Assembly (NCBI RefSeq): GCF_029946185.1
Contig: NZ_JAQSEA010000114.1
Span: 1-49,040 of the forward strand
Direction of reading: 5' to 3'
Source of the DNA: Prosthecobacter sp.
GTDB lineage: Bacteria; Verrucomicrobiota; Verrucomicrobiia; Verrucomicrobiales; Verrucomicrobiaceae
DNA length: 49,040 nucleotides
Under the pieces are notes generated by a model, which was not told the DNA's origin, searched no databases, and was given only the letters and a program-made list of their open reading frames with translations. Below are positions 1 through 8,002 of this stretch, in pieces. The translations under genes and the position numbers were made by a program. The stretch's first letter is position 1. Each line of letters starts with the position of its first letter.

Positions 1-441
1 GTTGCTCCGCTCGCGTTCAGAGAGATCATGTGCGTGACGTTGACTGACTTTGAACTCGTGGCGCAGTTCCTTGTTGGCAGAAGCCAGTCGAGCGGTGCGC
101 TCGATGACGCGCTGTTCCACCCCCGCATTCACTGCTGCCAGATCTGCGTGCACCTGCTTAAGTTCGACAAGGAGGTTGTCATACCGTAGCTGGATTTCTT
201 CGACCTCCCTTTTTGCCGCACCCAGGTATTCATTCTGCACTTCCAGCAGGTGCTGGGCCTCCGCCAGCGAGGGCTTCTGAGAATTCACCTGGAGCTGCGT
301 GGCGGCACGGCGGCGCGGCGCGCTGAAACCAGGAGCATCGTTTGATGTAGGCTCCGATTTTTTACGTACAGACGTCCTCTTCCGCGCAGCGGTCTGCCGT
401 TGCGGAGCGGGAACGTCCTGGGCCTGCTGTGAGGGCTTCAT
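1..441 (-). CDS. Partial signalling protein, N-terminal coiled coil (probable PAS/histidine kinase)
   Basis: The reverse strand reads open from an ATG at 441 to the left edge, 147 codons without a stop, so the gene continues outside the window. An in-frame TAA lies 39 bases upstream of the ATG, which makes this the only ATG start. Residues 1-60 are basic and Pro/Ala-rich. From about residue 66 the protein is heptad-like and includes the phrase VEQRVIERTARLASANKELR, the coiled-coil linker commonly found before PAS or HisKA domains in soluble kinases (family knowledge). No catalytic domain is in view, so kinase identity is inferred from this linker and from the neighbouring kinases. No membrane segment is visible. 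Confidence 0.7.
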   Translation of the reverse strand, partial: MKPSQQAQDVPAPQRQTAARKRTSVRKKSEPTSNDAPGFSAPRRRAATQLQVNSQKPSLAEAQHLLEVQNEYLGAAKREVEEIQLRYDNLLVELKQVHADLAAVNAGVEQRVIERTARLASANKELRHEFKVSQRHAHDLSERERSN

Positions 442-797
442 AGGATACGTTGCAGAAAGAGCAGAAAGCTTCGTTGTTTAAGCTATCCGGCACAGGAAGC
501 CGAACAGATAACTCCGGCCAACTGAATGCTGCCCACGTGTGTGCTTGGTTCAGGCGATCGCCAACTCACGCTGGCCGGACCAGTCAATCCTGTTGCCGAT
601 GATGCACGGCGGCAGGTCATGCGCTTGATAGAGAGATTTCATCCCATACAAGACCCCCATGCTCACACGCCTATCGGCCAATGACTGGGAATTTAACAGG
701 CATTGGGCGCACATCTGGGTGCCCTTCCAAGGGCATGACCAAGAGCAGGGTTGGAGTGAGTGGGTGGTTGACATGGCGGCAAGATGGCAGACTGGTT
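442..797. other. Intergenic region, no supported gene
   Basis: Short open frames exist on both strands here (for example on the minus strand at 550-774), but none has a recognisable motif, a convincing start or a coding-like composition. It lies between the start of the left-edge gene and the end of the DUF2934 gene, so it may hold the promoter of the left-edge gene. I see no clear promoter hexamers. Confidence 0.4.
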
Positions 798-1082
798 TTA
801 ACTCAAGGGTGAGGAAGCTAAAGAACCATCCCGGCAGATCTCCTTCTCAGCCTGACACCAATGCTGGTCCTCACGACCCTCCGGGCATCCTTGCTGCTGC
901 CAAATTTTGTAAGCCTGGGCGGCAATTTCTTCCGCTTGGGGACGCGAGTTTGTGACGGACTTTTCTGCAGCAGTGGAGGCAGCAGCAGTGGTTTTCACAA
1001 GGGATTCTTGAGCTGGGGATTTCTTGCTCAGACTGTTGGACTTTTTGAGAGGGACCGTCTTCGGTGTGGTTTGTGTTTTCAT
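798..1082 (-). CDS. DUF2934 domain small protein
   Basis: 94 residues from ATG at 1082. The N-terminal half is Lys/Ser/Thr/Ala-rich and looks disordered. The C-terminal half (about residues 49-82) carries the DUF2934 pattern: EEIAAQAYKIWQQQG, then PEGREDQHWCQAEKEI. In DUF2934 proteins this matches A-x-x-A-Y-x-L-W-x-x-x-G-x-P-x-G-R-D-x-x-x-W-x-x-A-E. The family is small, cytoplasmic and of unknown function. An upstream in-frame extension to 1127 is possible, but the MKTQT start is the natural one. The nearest upstream gene in the same direction is the kinase at 1422-2078. Confidence 0.75.
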   Translation of the reverse strand: MKTQTTPKTVPLKKSNSLSKKSPAQESLVKTTAAASTAAEKSVTNSRPQAEEIAAQAYKIWQQQGCPEGREDQHWCQAEKEICRDGSLASSPLS

Positions 1083-1421
1083 GGTTGGGAATGGCAAGAT
1101 GATGAATGAGTTTTTCACTCGCCACAATCAGGCCGCTGCCTGTTTGTACGATCAGGCAAACCCCTACCCCATTCGGCGCGAACGGCCCTGTTCTCTTGGC
1201 AGCAGGTCACGCTTGAAATATTCGATACACTTCAGACTACCGACACCCATTTTCGGCACCTGGCCATGATCGCAGCCTCTAGCTGCAGGCGAGTTACTCC
1301 CCACTTATTCCCATTCAGGGTCCTTCCTGAGGCCCATATCAGGCCCGACAGCTTCCCCTGCGATATGTCGCAAGATGGAAGGGTCTCCCCGCAAGTGACT
1401 GCCGCTAATGCGAGAGCTTAT
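1083..1421. other. Intergenic region with a TCAGG-N6-CCTGA palindrome
   Basis: No coding sequence is supported. At 1315-1330 there is a perfect inverted repeat TCAGG-GTCCTT-CCTGA, the same architecture as the sites near the kai operon and the giant kinase. It is about 230 bases upstream of the DUF2934 start and about 90 bases beyond the stop of the minus-strand kinase. It could be an operator or simply a short hairpin; no T-run follows it. Confidence 0.35.
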
Positions 1422-2078
1422 TCACACCACTGCAAGAACAAGCCGTGACAGCAAACAATTGTCTGCAGTGCAATAAGACTGCACGAAAGACACGCCAGAG
1501 GCAGCCATCAACCGCCGCGCCGTCCAGAGACCGAGGCCATAGTGATCGCGGCGTGTGGTGGAAAAAGGTTGGCCCCAGGTGCTGACGTCGATCACCGTGG
1601 GCTTCGGTTCGCGCAATTCAAAGGTCACCTCTCCGCTTTGCGCTCGGGCGATAATCGTCAAGGGAACGCCGGGTGAATAGACCGCTGCATTGGTCAACAG
1701 CTCGCGAAACACCGTGGCCATCATCTCGACATCCGCGTTCACTTCTTCCTCTTGGAGTTCATCCACCCATTGTACTTCCGGGGCGGGAGTCAGCGCTGCG
1801 TGCTTTTCACGCCAGATCTTGAGCAGTACTCGGGCGGGGGTTTTGACAACGGTCGGCAATGGATCCTGAAACAGCGCGGCGAGACCACGCAAGTGCTGCG
1901 CGAGACCACGCAACTGCTTGCGAATACGCCCTGCACTGTCCGCTGCCTCCCCCTCGGGTGCAAGTTCGAGCAAGAGCTCTGTCTCCAGATCGAGGCTATT
2001 CAGTCCATTGCGCACATCATGCGTGTGCCGGCGCATAAATGCGGTAACTCGTGACCAAGGTATGACGGTTTCATCCAT
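1422..2078 (-). CDS. Minimal histidine kinase without sensor domain
   Basis: 218 residues from ATG at 2078; a GTG at 2087 is an alternative. The dimerisation/phosphoacceptor segment contains RRHTHDVRNGLNSLDLE, with His20 the likely phosphorylated residue. The ATPase domain follows: N-box ELLTNAAVYS (about 138-147) and a G2-like box YGLGLWTARRL. The usual D-x-G-x-G G1 box is poorly preserved; the region reads ELREPKPTVIDVSTWGQPF. There is no PAS, GAF, HAMP or membrane segment, so input must come from a partner protein. It is transcribed divergently from the REC-HK-REC kinase at 2351. Because the ATP lid and G1 motif are weak, it might be a phosphotransfer or scaffold protein rather than an active kinase. 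Confidence 0.7.
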   Translation of the reverse strand: MDETVIPWSRVTAFMRRHTHDVRNGLNSLDLETELLLELAPEGEAADSAGRIRKQLRGLAQHLRGLAALFQDPLPTVVKTPARVLLKIWREKHAALTPAPEVQWVDELQEEEVNADVEMMATVFRELLTNAAVYSPGVPLTIIARAQSGEVTFELREPKPTVIDVSTWGQPFSTTRRDHYGLGLWTARRLMAASGVSFVQSYCTADNCLLSRLVLAVV

Positions 2079-2350
2079 GCAGGACACTACGTCACAAATG
2101 AAATGCAGGCGCTCACGAAATGACAGTGAGAGCCATTATTTCCCACACTCACTGTGTGTCATCTAACGCCACTGGTGGTCAAAGAGAGGAAAGGCCAAGG
2201 TTGGTGCCTTCAGCCCCCCCCCCGGTCCAGACATAAGCCAATCGCTCACAAGCTGAAATCGCCTGTCACATAAAGCCGGAGGTAACTCGGCGGGCGATTC
2301 TCTGAGAGGCGAAGAGTGCTTTTAATCTTCCCCACAACCCCCACACTCCC

Positions 2351-3928
2351 ATGGAGCAAAGAACTTTATTGGTCGTCGATGAAAATGCTAAAGATCGTGG
2401 AAACACCATCAGCCAGATGCGTTGTGATTTAAATTTCAGTTATCAAGTGACTGAAGCCGGAACAGTCGCGGAGGCGTTGGCGGCAGTCGCGAAGATCCGG
2501 CCTGACTGCGTGGTTATCGATCAAAAGCTGCCGGATGCCAGCGGCCACGAGTTCCTTCTGTCTGTGAGTGATTTGCAAGGACATCTCCCCTTTCCGGTCA
2601 TTATTCTTGCCAGTGCAGGTGATCAAGAATCCGCTGTCGCCATGATGAAAGCCGGGGCGATGGACTACCTCGTCAAAGCCAACACCGCCGCCGACTCAGT
2701 GCGCATGGCGGTGAACAACGCGATTTATAAATTTCTTGGCGAACGAAAGTTCGAAGAGCAGCAGAAGGAATTAAAGCTGCTATATAATGAAACCACTGTC
2801 AGTAATGACGCCCTGCGCGCGGCCAATGCGTCGAAGGATGATTTCCTAGCGATGCTCAGCCATGAATTACGCACCCCGCTGACACCGGTGCTCTCACTGG
2901 TCTCCGCGACAGTCAATGACAAGAGCTTGTCATCAGATCTGCGTGAGACCTTTTCAATCATTCAGCGTAATGTGGAGCTTGAGGCACGGCTGATCGACGA
3001 CCTGCTGGACCTGACACAAATATCCAGTGGCCGCCTGAAGATCGACAAGTCACCGTTGGACATCAACCAGTGCATCGAGGCGGCGCTGGACATCTGCCGC
3101 GAGGGATTCGCAGAGAAGCGCATCATTGTTCATAAGGAGCTGGAAGCGGAGAAGCCTATCGTGATGGGTGAGTTCTCCCGGCTCAACCAGGTGTTTTGGA
3201 ACCTGCTCAAAAACGCCATCAAATATACCAGTCCGCACGGCCATGTTACCCTCACCACGGCCAACGATAGCCACAACTGCGTGGTCGAGATTCGCGATGA
3301 CGGCCGGGGGATCGAGCCCTCGCAGCTGCCCTCGATCTTCGGCACCTTTCAGCCGATCAAGCCGCGCCCGACGGATACAGGCATTGGTTTGGGTTTGGCA
3401 ATTGCTCGTGCCATTGTGGAAGGACACGGAGGAGAAATTTCTGCGCAAAGCGAAGGCAAAGATCAAGGCGCGGTCTTCCGCATCCGCCTGCCGCTAGCCC
3501 AGACGGAGCCGACAGCGGATGAGGTGATCGAGGGTCCTGCCGCCAACGCAACCAGGCGAGGCCGGAGCATCCTCGTCGTTGAAGACCATGATGATACACG
3601 GCGAGCGCTGTCCCGTGTGCTGCAGCGCAAAGGATATGAGGTGACGGTTGCTGGCAGCGTGGCGGCAGCGGTCCAGCAGTTTTACATCAGTGCTCCGGAT
3701 CTTGTCATTTGTGACATCGGCCTGTCGGATGGCACCGGCTGGGATCTGATGAAAAAGCTGCACCAGCAAGGGCCGGTGCGCGCCATCGCTGTAAGTGGCT
3801 ATGGCATGGAGCATGACGTGAAAAAAAGCCGTGAGGCCGGCTTCATTGAGCACATGACCAAACCGATCAACATTTCCAATCTGGAAAATACGATCGCCGC
3901 CACGCTTCAAATTGCACCCAGGCTGTAG
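2351..3928 (+). CDS. Soluble hybrid histidine kinase, REC-HK-REC
   Basis: 525 residues, ATG start. The N-terminal receiver (about 5-125) has acidic residues Asp10/Glu11, phospho-acceptor Asp57 and Lys109. A short coiled coil leads to the HisKA domain, with the H-box [15 protein letters not shown] (His171). HATPase_c follows: N-box NLLKNAIKY (Asn288), G1 DDGRGIEPSQLP and G2 GIGLGLAIARAI. A second receiver (about 406-520) has Asp455, Ser482 and Lys504 and the signature SGYGMEHDVKKSREAGF, shared with three other kinases in this window. No membrane segment is present. The N-terminal receiver suggests control by another kinase or phosphotransfer protein. Its upstream neighbour is the divergent minimal kinase. 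Confidence 0.9.
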   Translation: MEQRTLLVVDENAKDRGNTISQMRCDLNFSYQVTEAGTVAEALAAVAKIRPDCVVIDQKLPDASGHEFLLSVSDLQGHLPFPVIILASAGDQESAVAMMKAGAMDYLVKANTAADSVRMAVNNAIYKFLGERKFEEQQKELKLLYNETTVSNDALRAANASKDDFLAMLSHELRTPLTPVLSLVSATVNDKSLSSDLRETFSIIQRNVELEARLIDDLLDLTQISSGRLKIDKSPLDINQCIEAALDICREGFAEKRIIVHKELEAEKPIVMGEFSRLNQVFWNLLKNAIKYTSPHGHVTLTTANDSHNCVVEIRDDGRGIEPSQLPSIFGTFQPIKPRPTDTGIGLGLAIARAIVEGHGGEISAQSEGKDQGAVFRIRLPLAQTEPTADEVIEGPAANATRRGRSILVVEDHDDTRRALSRVLQRKGYEVTVAGSVAAAVQQFYISAPDLVICDIGLSDGTGWDLMKKLHQQGPVRAIAVSGYGMEHDVKKSREAGFIEHMTKPINISNLENTIAATLQIAPRL

Positions 3929-4140
3929 CATTCAACCAAGGTTCTGAAAATAACGACGACCGTATTAAAGTTATCCCAGTGGGGCGTGTGCCGGCGGATT
4001 ACCTGAAGCATGCGACCTTCCCTCTGCTCGTCGTTGTTTCGACAAATGCCGAGTATGAATGATAGACGACCAGAGCGTCGGTCATATGCGATTTGCCTCA
4101 TGAAAAACACCGTGCCGACCACCCTTCACATCCAACCGCC

Positions 4141-5499
4141 ATGAACATCAAACATCTCAATTTTCGTTTCTTAACGGCTTGTTCTGCCGCACTGCTTGCC
4201 GGCGGCACACTGGCAGCTGCTGAAGAGGAATTACCGGCTGTCATACAACGCCTTCAGCAGGAGAAGGCCGCCTTTGCAGAACGCCAGCAGAAGCTGCTAA
4301 ACCAACGCTATGATCTATCCGACCGCCCATCCAAGGACGTGACCATGGCGCGCGGCAAACCGGTGCAGACAGGCGTGCGCGTGAAGCTGCCGGAGGATAT
4401 GACGTGGGAAAAACTCGCAGCGATGTCTCCCGAAATCATCCAGAGCAAGAACCTCTGGCCGGAGGGTTTCTATCCCCTGCCGCATCCGCACCATGAAGCA
4501 GGCGGAATGATCTTTCCAAAGCCTCTCATCGATGAGCTCAAAAAGCAGACGGAGCGCGATCTGACTCGATTCGACCTCGACTTTGACCTGCCACAGCATT
4601 TGCTGCCGGAATTTCCCGCGCCGATCTATCTCACCACCCGGACCGATCTGGGAGATGTCTCACAGGGGAAACTGGTGACGTCGTCGAATTTTTACGCCCT
4701 GTTCAAAGACATCCTCAATCCCAAGCAGCTAGAGGGGCTACGCCTGCTGGTCACCCCCTTTCCGCAGCAGCAGTTCAACGGCACCGAAGATCGTCGCAGC
4801 CTGAAGGCCAGCCTGGGAGTGAGCTGTTTTGACTGCCATGCTAACGGCCATACCAATGCGGCCACCCACACTGTGGGCGACGCCCGTCCCAATGAGCACC
4901 GGCGCCGTATCGATACGCCCACGCTGCGAGGAATGAATATCCAGCGGCTCTTTGGCTCCCAGCGTGCGCTTAAAACGGTGGAAGACTTCACCGAGTTCGA
5001 ACAGCGTGCGGCCTACTTTGACGGCATCCCTGCAGACGCCGCGCGGAAAGGGATCAATGTTCTCGAACGTGGCAGCCAGGTTCACTTCATGGCCGAGTTC
5101 CAGGAACTGCTGGATTTCCCGCCTGCGCCCAAGCTCGATGTGTTCGGTAAACTCAATCGCACCAAGGCCAGCGAAGCAGAGCTGCGCGGGCAGGAGCTCT
5201 TTTTTGGAAAGGCCCAATGCGCGGTATGCCACACACCGCCCTACTACACCGACAACAGCATGCACAACTTGCGGGTGGAGCGTTTTTTCAATGAGAAGAT
5301 GATCAATGGCCGCAAGGCCAGCGCCGACGGCCCTATCAAGACCTTCCCACTGCGAGGCATCAAGGACTCGCCACCGTATCTGCATGATGACCGCCTGCTG
5401 ACACTGGAAGACACCGTGGAGTTCTTCAACTTGGTGCTGGAAACTCATCTTAAGGAGGATGAGAAATTGGATCTAGTGGCGTTTCTTCGGACACTGTAA
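4141..5499 (+). CDS. Secreted di-haem cytochrome c peroxidase-family protein
   Basis: 452 residues from ATG at 4141; an in-frame ATG at 4093 would add a non-hydrophobic leader in front of the signal peptide and is less likely. Residues 1-27 form a Sec signal peptide ending in Ala-rich sequence. Two haem c motifs are present: CFDCH at 229-233 and CAVCH at 360-364. The C-terminal half has MauG/cytochrome c peroxidase-like features, including DTPTLRGMN, then FPLRGIKDSPPYLHDDR and a final TLEDTVEFFNLVL. It should be exported to the periplasm and loaded with two covalent haems. The substrate is unknown: peroxide, or another oxidation of the MauG/BthA type. It follows the kinase by about 210 bases. 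Confidence 0.85.
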   Translation: MNIKHLNFRFLTACSAALLAGGTLAAAEEELPAVIQRLQQEKAAFAERQQKLLNQRYDLSDRPSKDVTMARGKPVQTGVRVKLPEDMTWEKLAAMSPEIIQSKNLWPEGFYPLPHPHHEAGGMIFPKPLIDELKKQTERDLTRFDLDFDLPQHLLPEFPAPIYLTTRTDLGDVSQGKLVTSSNFYALFKDILNPKQLEGLRLLVTPFPQQQFNGTEDRRSLKASLGVSCFDCHANGHTNAATHTVGDARPNEHRRRIDTPTLRGMNIQRLFGSQRALKTVEDFTEFEQRAAYFDGIPADAARKGINVLERGSQVHFMAEFQELLDFPPAPKLDVFGKLNRTKASEAELRGQELFFGKAQCAVCHTPPYYTDNSMHNLRVERFFNEKMINGRKASADGPIKTFPLRGIKDSPPYLHDDRLLTLEDTVEFFNLVLETHLKEDEKLDLVAFLRTL

Positions 5500-5611
5500 C
5501 AAAGCCGGCAGATAGATTCCAAAATCAGAACGTCCAGATGCTGTGGCAGTCGCGATTTGAGGAAGCCAACCCTGACCTGACCTCTGCGAACGTGTTCCAA
5601 CCGGATGCAGC

Positions 5612-5637
5612 ACTCCTTTGGGTGATGGAGTATTTTT
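5612..5637 (+). terminator. Weak possible terminator after the di-haem gene
   Basis: A 5-bp stem ACTCC/GGAGT with a 10-base loop is followed by ATTTTT. It lies between the di-haem gene and the response regulator. The stem is short, so support is weak. Confidence 0.3.
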
Positions 5638-5645
5638 AACTTCCA

Positions 5646-6344
5646 ATGAATATGCAAGCAACCGCTGTATCCAGCGACCCGACGGTGGCCGAAGCTGGCA
5701 AGCGCGTACTTGTCGTGGATGATCACCCGGTCTTTCGGCATGGCATTTGCCAGTATCTTGGCCAGGTCTCAGACATCACGGTTTGCGCGGAGGCGGACAA
5801 TGCGCAGCACGCCCTTGAAGCGATGCGACATCATCAGCCTGATATGGTGCTAATGGATGTTGCTCTGCCAGGCACGAATGGGATTGAACTGATCAAACAC
5901 ATGCTCGCCGAGCGCCCGACGCTCATCATTCTCATGCTTTCCATGTATGATGAGGCGCTTTATGCGCTGCGTGCGCTGAGGGCCGGTGCCAAGGGCTACG
6001 TGATGAAGCAGCAGGCGATGGAAAACATTCTGGACGCGCTGAGAAAGGTCAGCAGCGGTGGCATTTATGTCAGTCCGCAGTTCAGTGAGAAATTGATTTT
6101 CAAGACGATTGCCGGTAGCACGGGGGCGCTGGGCTCACCGGTGGAAAAGCTCTCGGATCGTCAGCTCGAAGTGCTGCAATTGTTCGGGCGCAACAAGAGC
6201 ACGCGCGAGATCAGCGAACTGCTGAATCTCAGTGCCAAGACCATCGAAACACACCGGTCACACATCAAGGAAAAGCTTGGTTTCAAAGACGCGGATGAGC
6301 TTATGGATTTCGCCTTGGAGTGGATGACCACGCAGGAAGGCTGA
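5646..6344 (+). CDS. NarL/FixJ-type response regulator (paralogue of 41900-42595)
   Basis: 232 residues, ATG start. The receiver domain (about 20-140) has the acidic pair Asp25/Asp26 in VLVVDDHPVFRHG, phospho-acceptor Asp71, Ser99 and Lys121. The C-terminal LuxR/GerE helix-turn-helix (about 168-225) reads LSDRQLEVLQLFGRNKSTREI and then LSAKTIETHRSHIKEKLGF. It is a DNA-binding transcription regulator whose cognate kinase is not adjacent; it is followed by a DUF892-like gene. It is very similar along its whole length to the regulator at 41900-42595, including the HGICQYL and GTNGIELIKHMLAE segments, which indicates duplication. Confidence 0.92.
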   Translation: MNMQATAVSSDPTVAEAGKRVLVVDDHPVFRHGICQYLGQVSDITVCAEADNAQHALEAMRHHQPDMVLMDVALPGTNGIELIKHMLAERPTLIILMLSMYDEALYALRALRAGAKGYVMKQQAMENILDALRKVSSGGIYVSPQFSEKLIFKTIAGSTGALGSPVEKLSDRQLEVLQLFGRNKSTREISELLNLSAKTIETHRSHIKEKLGFKDADELMDFALEWMTTQEG

Positions 6345-6534
6345 GCTGCGGACAAGCCACACGACTACGCCGCTCTGCTGTCAATTTTGAAACCAGGCGG
6401 GTTCATGCCCGGAAACGTGTGGCCTGATGCGGTTTCCAGTCTCCAACCTGAAGCCCAGCCGCCAGTGGACTACGTTTAAGATGGCACTTCGGCCACTGGG
6501 GCAAACCCAATCCCCGGCCATACTTACCCATCTC

Positions 6535-7170
6535 ATGAATACCCAAGCCGAACTTATCGACTGGCTGCACGACGTCCATGCCATCGAAAAAGCCAAAGAA
6601 GTGGCGCTGCAAAAACTAGCCTCGCATCCCCATAATCATCAAGCTCTGCGCGAGGAGGCGACGCGCCACGGCACCGAAACGCGACGCCAGGCAGAGGCAG
6701 TGGTTACCTGCCTGAAGCGGCTCGGCTCAGATCCTTCCGTACTGAAAACCATGCCGGACCGAAGGATGGACGCAGATCTCATGAAAAGCACGGGGATGAC
6801 TTTCGGAGGGGATGAACGGATCAAGGATGTTCTGAGCATACTTGTCACCGAGCATCTCCAGATCGCCCGTCATACGGTGTTGCGCAAGGGGGCGGCGCGG
6901 CTGGGCCTGCTGGATTTGGTGAGCACCTGCGATCAAATCATCGACGATGAAAAGCGGATGGCAAAATGGTTGCAGGTGAATCTGCCGGAGATCATTGCGA
7001 CTTACCTCACTCCCGACGAGGCCGATGACGGCCCGCAGGAATGCGGTCCGACCGAAAGAGATCACACTGTGCACTGGGAGTTTGCCCAACTGGCGCAGAA
7101 TGCTTCATTGTTTGGAGGGCCGCTGCCGCGATCTATCTTTGCCAGCATGCGGAACTCGTGCAGCCGTTAG
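6535..7170 (+). CDS. DUF892/ferritin-like (YciE/YciF-type) protein
   Basis: 211 residues from the ATG at 6535; in-frame ATGs at 6427 and 6481 would add up to 36 residues that do not fit the family. The start MNTQAELIDWLHDVHAIEKA matches the DUF892 N-terminus, in which a helical L-x-D-x-x-x-x-E segment opens a ferritin-like four-helix bundle. Further helices contain EEATRHGTETRRQAEAV and LVTEHLQIARHTVLRK. Metal ligands cannot be assigned with confidence. The last roughly 40 residues extend past the bundle. In enterobacteria the family (YciE/YciF) is induced by osmotic and stationary-phase stress. It ends convergently with the sigma factor gene, overlapping by 4 bases. Confidence 0.6.
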   Translation: MNTQAELIDWLHDVHAIEKAKEVALQKLASHPHNHQALREEATRHGTETRRQAEAVVTCLKRLGSDPSVLKTMPDRRMDADLMKSTGMTFGGDERIKDVLSILVTEHLQIARHTVLRKGAARLGLLDLVSTCDQIIDDEKRMAKWLQVNLPEIIATYLTPDEADDGPQECGPTERDHTVHWEFAQLAQNASLFGGPLPRSIFASMRNSCSR

Positions 7171-7811
7171 GCGGCCTGAAGGCTGTGGATGGAGCTGCGG
7201 GTGCGGAAGGTCTGACGAAGCTTCTTCAAGCCGAGCTCCATCCGGGTCTTCACGGTGCCGAGGGGGCAGTGGGTGGCCTGCGCCACTTCGCGCTGGCTCA
7301 TGCCCTTGAGGAAGGCGAGTTCGATCACTTCTTTCTGGGCGTCAGGCAACAGCGAGAGATGCTCGTTGATTACACGGCCCATGTCTGCCTGCTCGCACTC
7401 GGCGGCGGAGTCCTGCGTGAAGGTGTCTGCCTGGTGGATGGATTCCTCCATGCGGTCCTTGGCGCGGCAGTAGGCCATGGAACGACGGAGGTGGTCGATG
7501 GCGCGGCGTTTGCCCAGCGTCATGATCCAGGCCAGCGGACGGCCCTTGGTCGGGGAGTAATGATCGGCTTGGCGCCACAGTTCGAAGAAGCACTCCTGCA
7601 GCACGTCTTCTGCGGCGGCATCGTCATTGACGGTGCGCATGATGGCGCTCTTGAGCAGACGGCGATAGCGCTGCATAAGGGTTTCCAAGGCGGTGGCATC
7701 GCGCTGCTGGATCGAGGCCATAAGGGACTCATCGGATGGCAGCATTGCATCGAGCTCGATGTGGGCAGGCGACTCGGAGAAAGAAGAGGAGGTGATGGTC
7801 TGTTTTTTCAT
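7167..7811 (-). CDS. ECF-type RNA polymerase sigma factor (copy 1)
   Basis: 214 residues, ATG at 7811. Region 2 (about 41-111) includes AAEDVLQECFFELWRQA and RPLAWIMTLGKRRAIDHLRR. Region 4 (about 155-205) includes LPDAQKEVIELAFLKGMSQ and then a helix-turn-helix LGTVKTRMELGLKKLRQ. Regions 1 and 3 are absent, as expected for group 4 sigmas. No anti-sigma gene is adjacent. It is a close paralogue of the sigma at 21948-22604: nearly identical from about residue 25 to the end, with a divergent N-terminus. The promoter-proximal DNA is also conserved between the copies, which suggests a shared, perhaps autoregulated, promoter. The gene downstream on the same strand lies off the cluster. Confidence 0.92.
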   Translation of the reverse strand: MKKQTITSSSFSESPAHIELDAMLPSDESLMASIQQRDATALETLMQRYRRLLKSAIMRTVNDDAAAEDVLQECFFELWRQADHYSPTKGRPLAWIMTLGKRRAIDHLRRSMAYCRAKDRMEESIHQADTFTQDSAAECEQADMGRVINEHLSLLPDAQKEVIELAFLKGMSQREVAQATHCPLGTVKTRMELGLKKLRQTFRTRSSIHSLQAA

Positions 7812-7854
7812 GATGGGAAGAAATACAAAAGCACACGACTTCCCACAACCCGAG
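7812..7854 (-). promoter_or_regulatory. Conserved upstream block of sigma copy 1
   Basis: Read on the minus strand, the block contains CGGGTTGTGGGAAGTCG followed by GCTTTTGTATTTC and ends at the start codon. An almost identical block precedes the second sigma gene at 22605-22648, while sequence further upstream differs. Conservation limited to this interval suggests a promoter recognised in both copies. The exact -35 and -10 elements are not assigned. Confidence 0.55.
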
Positions 7855-7864
7855 CCGGCCCTGT

Positions 7865-7887
7865 TCAGGCGCTAAGGGTAAGCCTGA
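7865..7887. promoter_or_regulatory. Inverted repeat TCAGGC-N11-GCCTGA upstream of sigma copy 1
   Basis: Perfect 6-base arms lie just beyond the conserved promoter block. A related TCAGG-N5-CCTGA palindrome sits at 22666-22680 at the equivalent place before sigma copy 2. The role is unproven; an operator or small hairpin is possible. Confidence 0.4.
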
Positions 7888-8002
7888 TGCATGAAGGGAA
7901 GGCTCAGAGCGGCTCTGACCGGGTATTCTGCCCCCCTGCCCCATACTTCACGCGGTCCTTTGACTTGAGGTGCTTTCGCCGCTCCTCGGGCACATGGGCA
8001 TG

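Noticed and set aside
550-774. 74-codon minus-strand frame near the left edge
   Set aside because: Cys/Trp-rich composition unlike neighbours, and no homology recognised.
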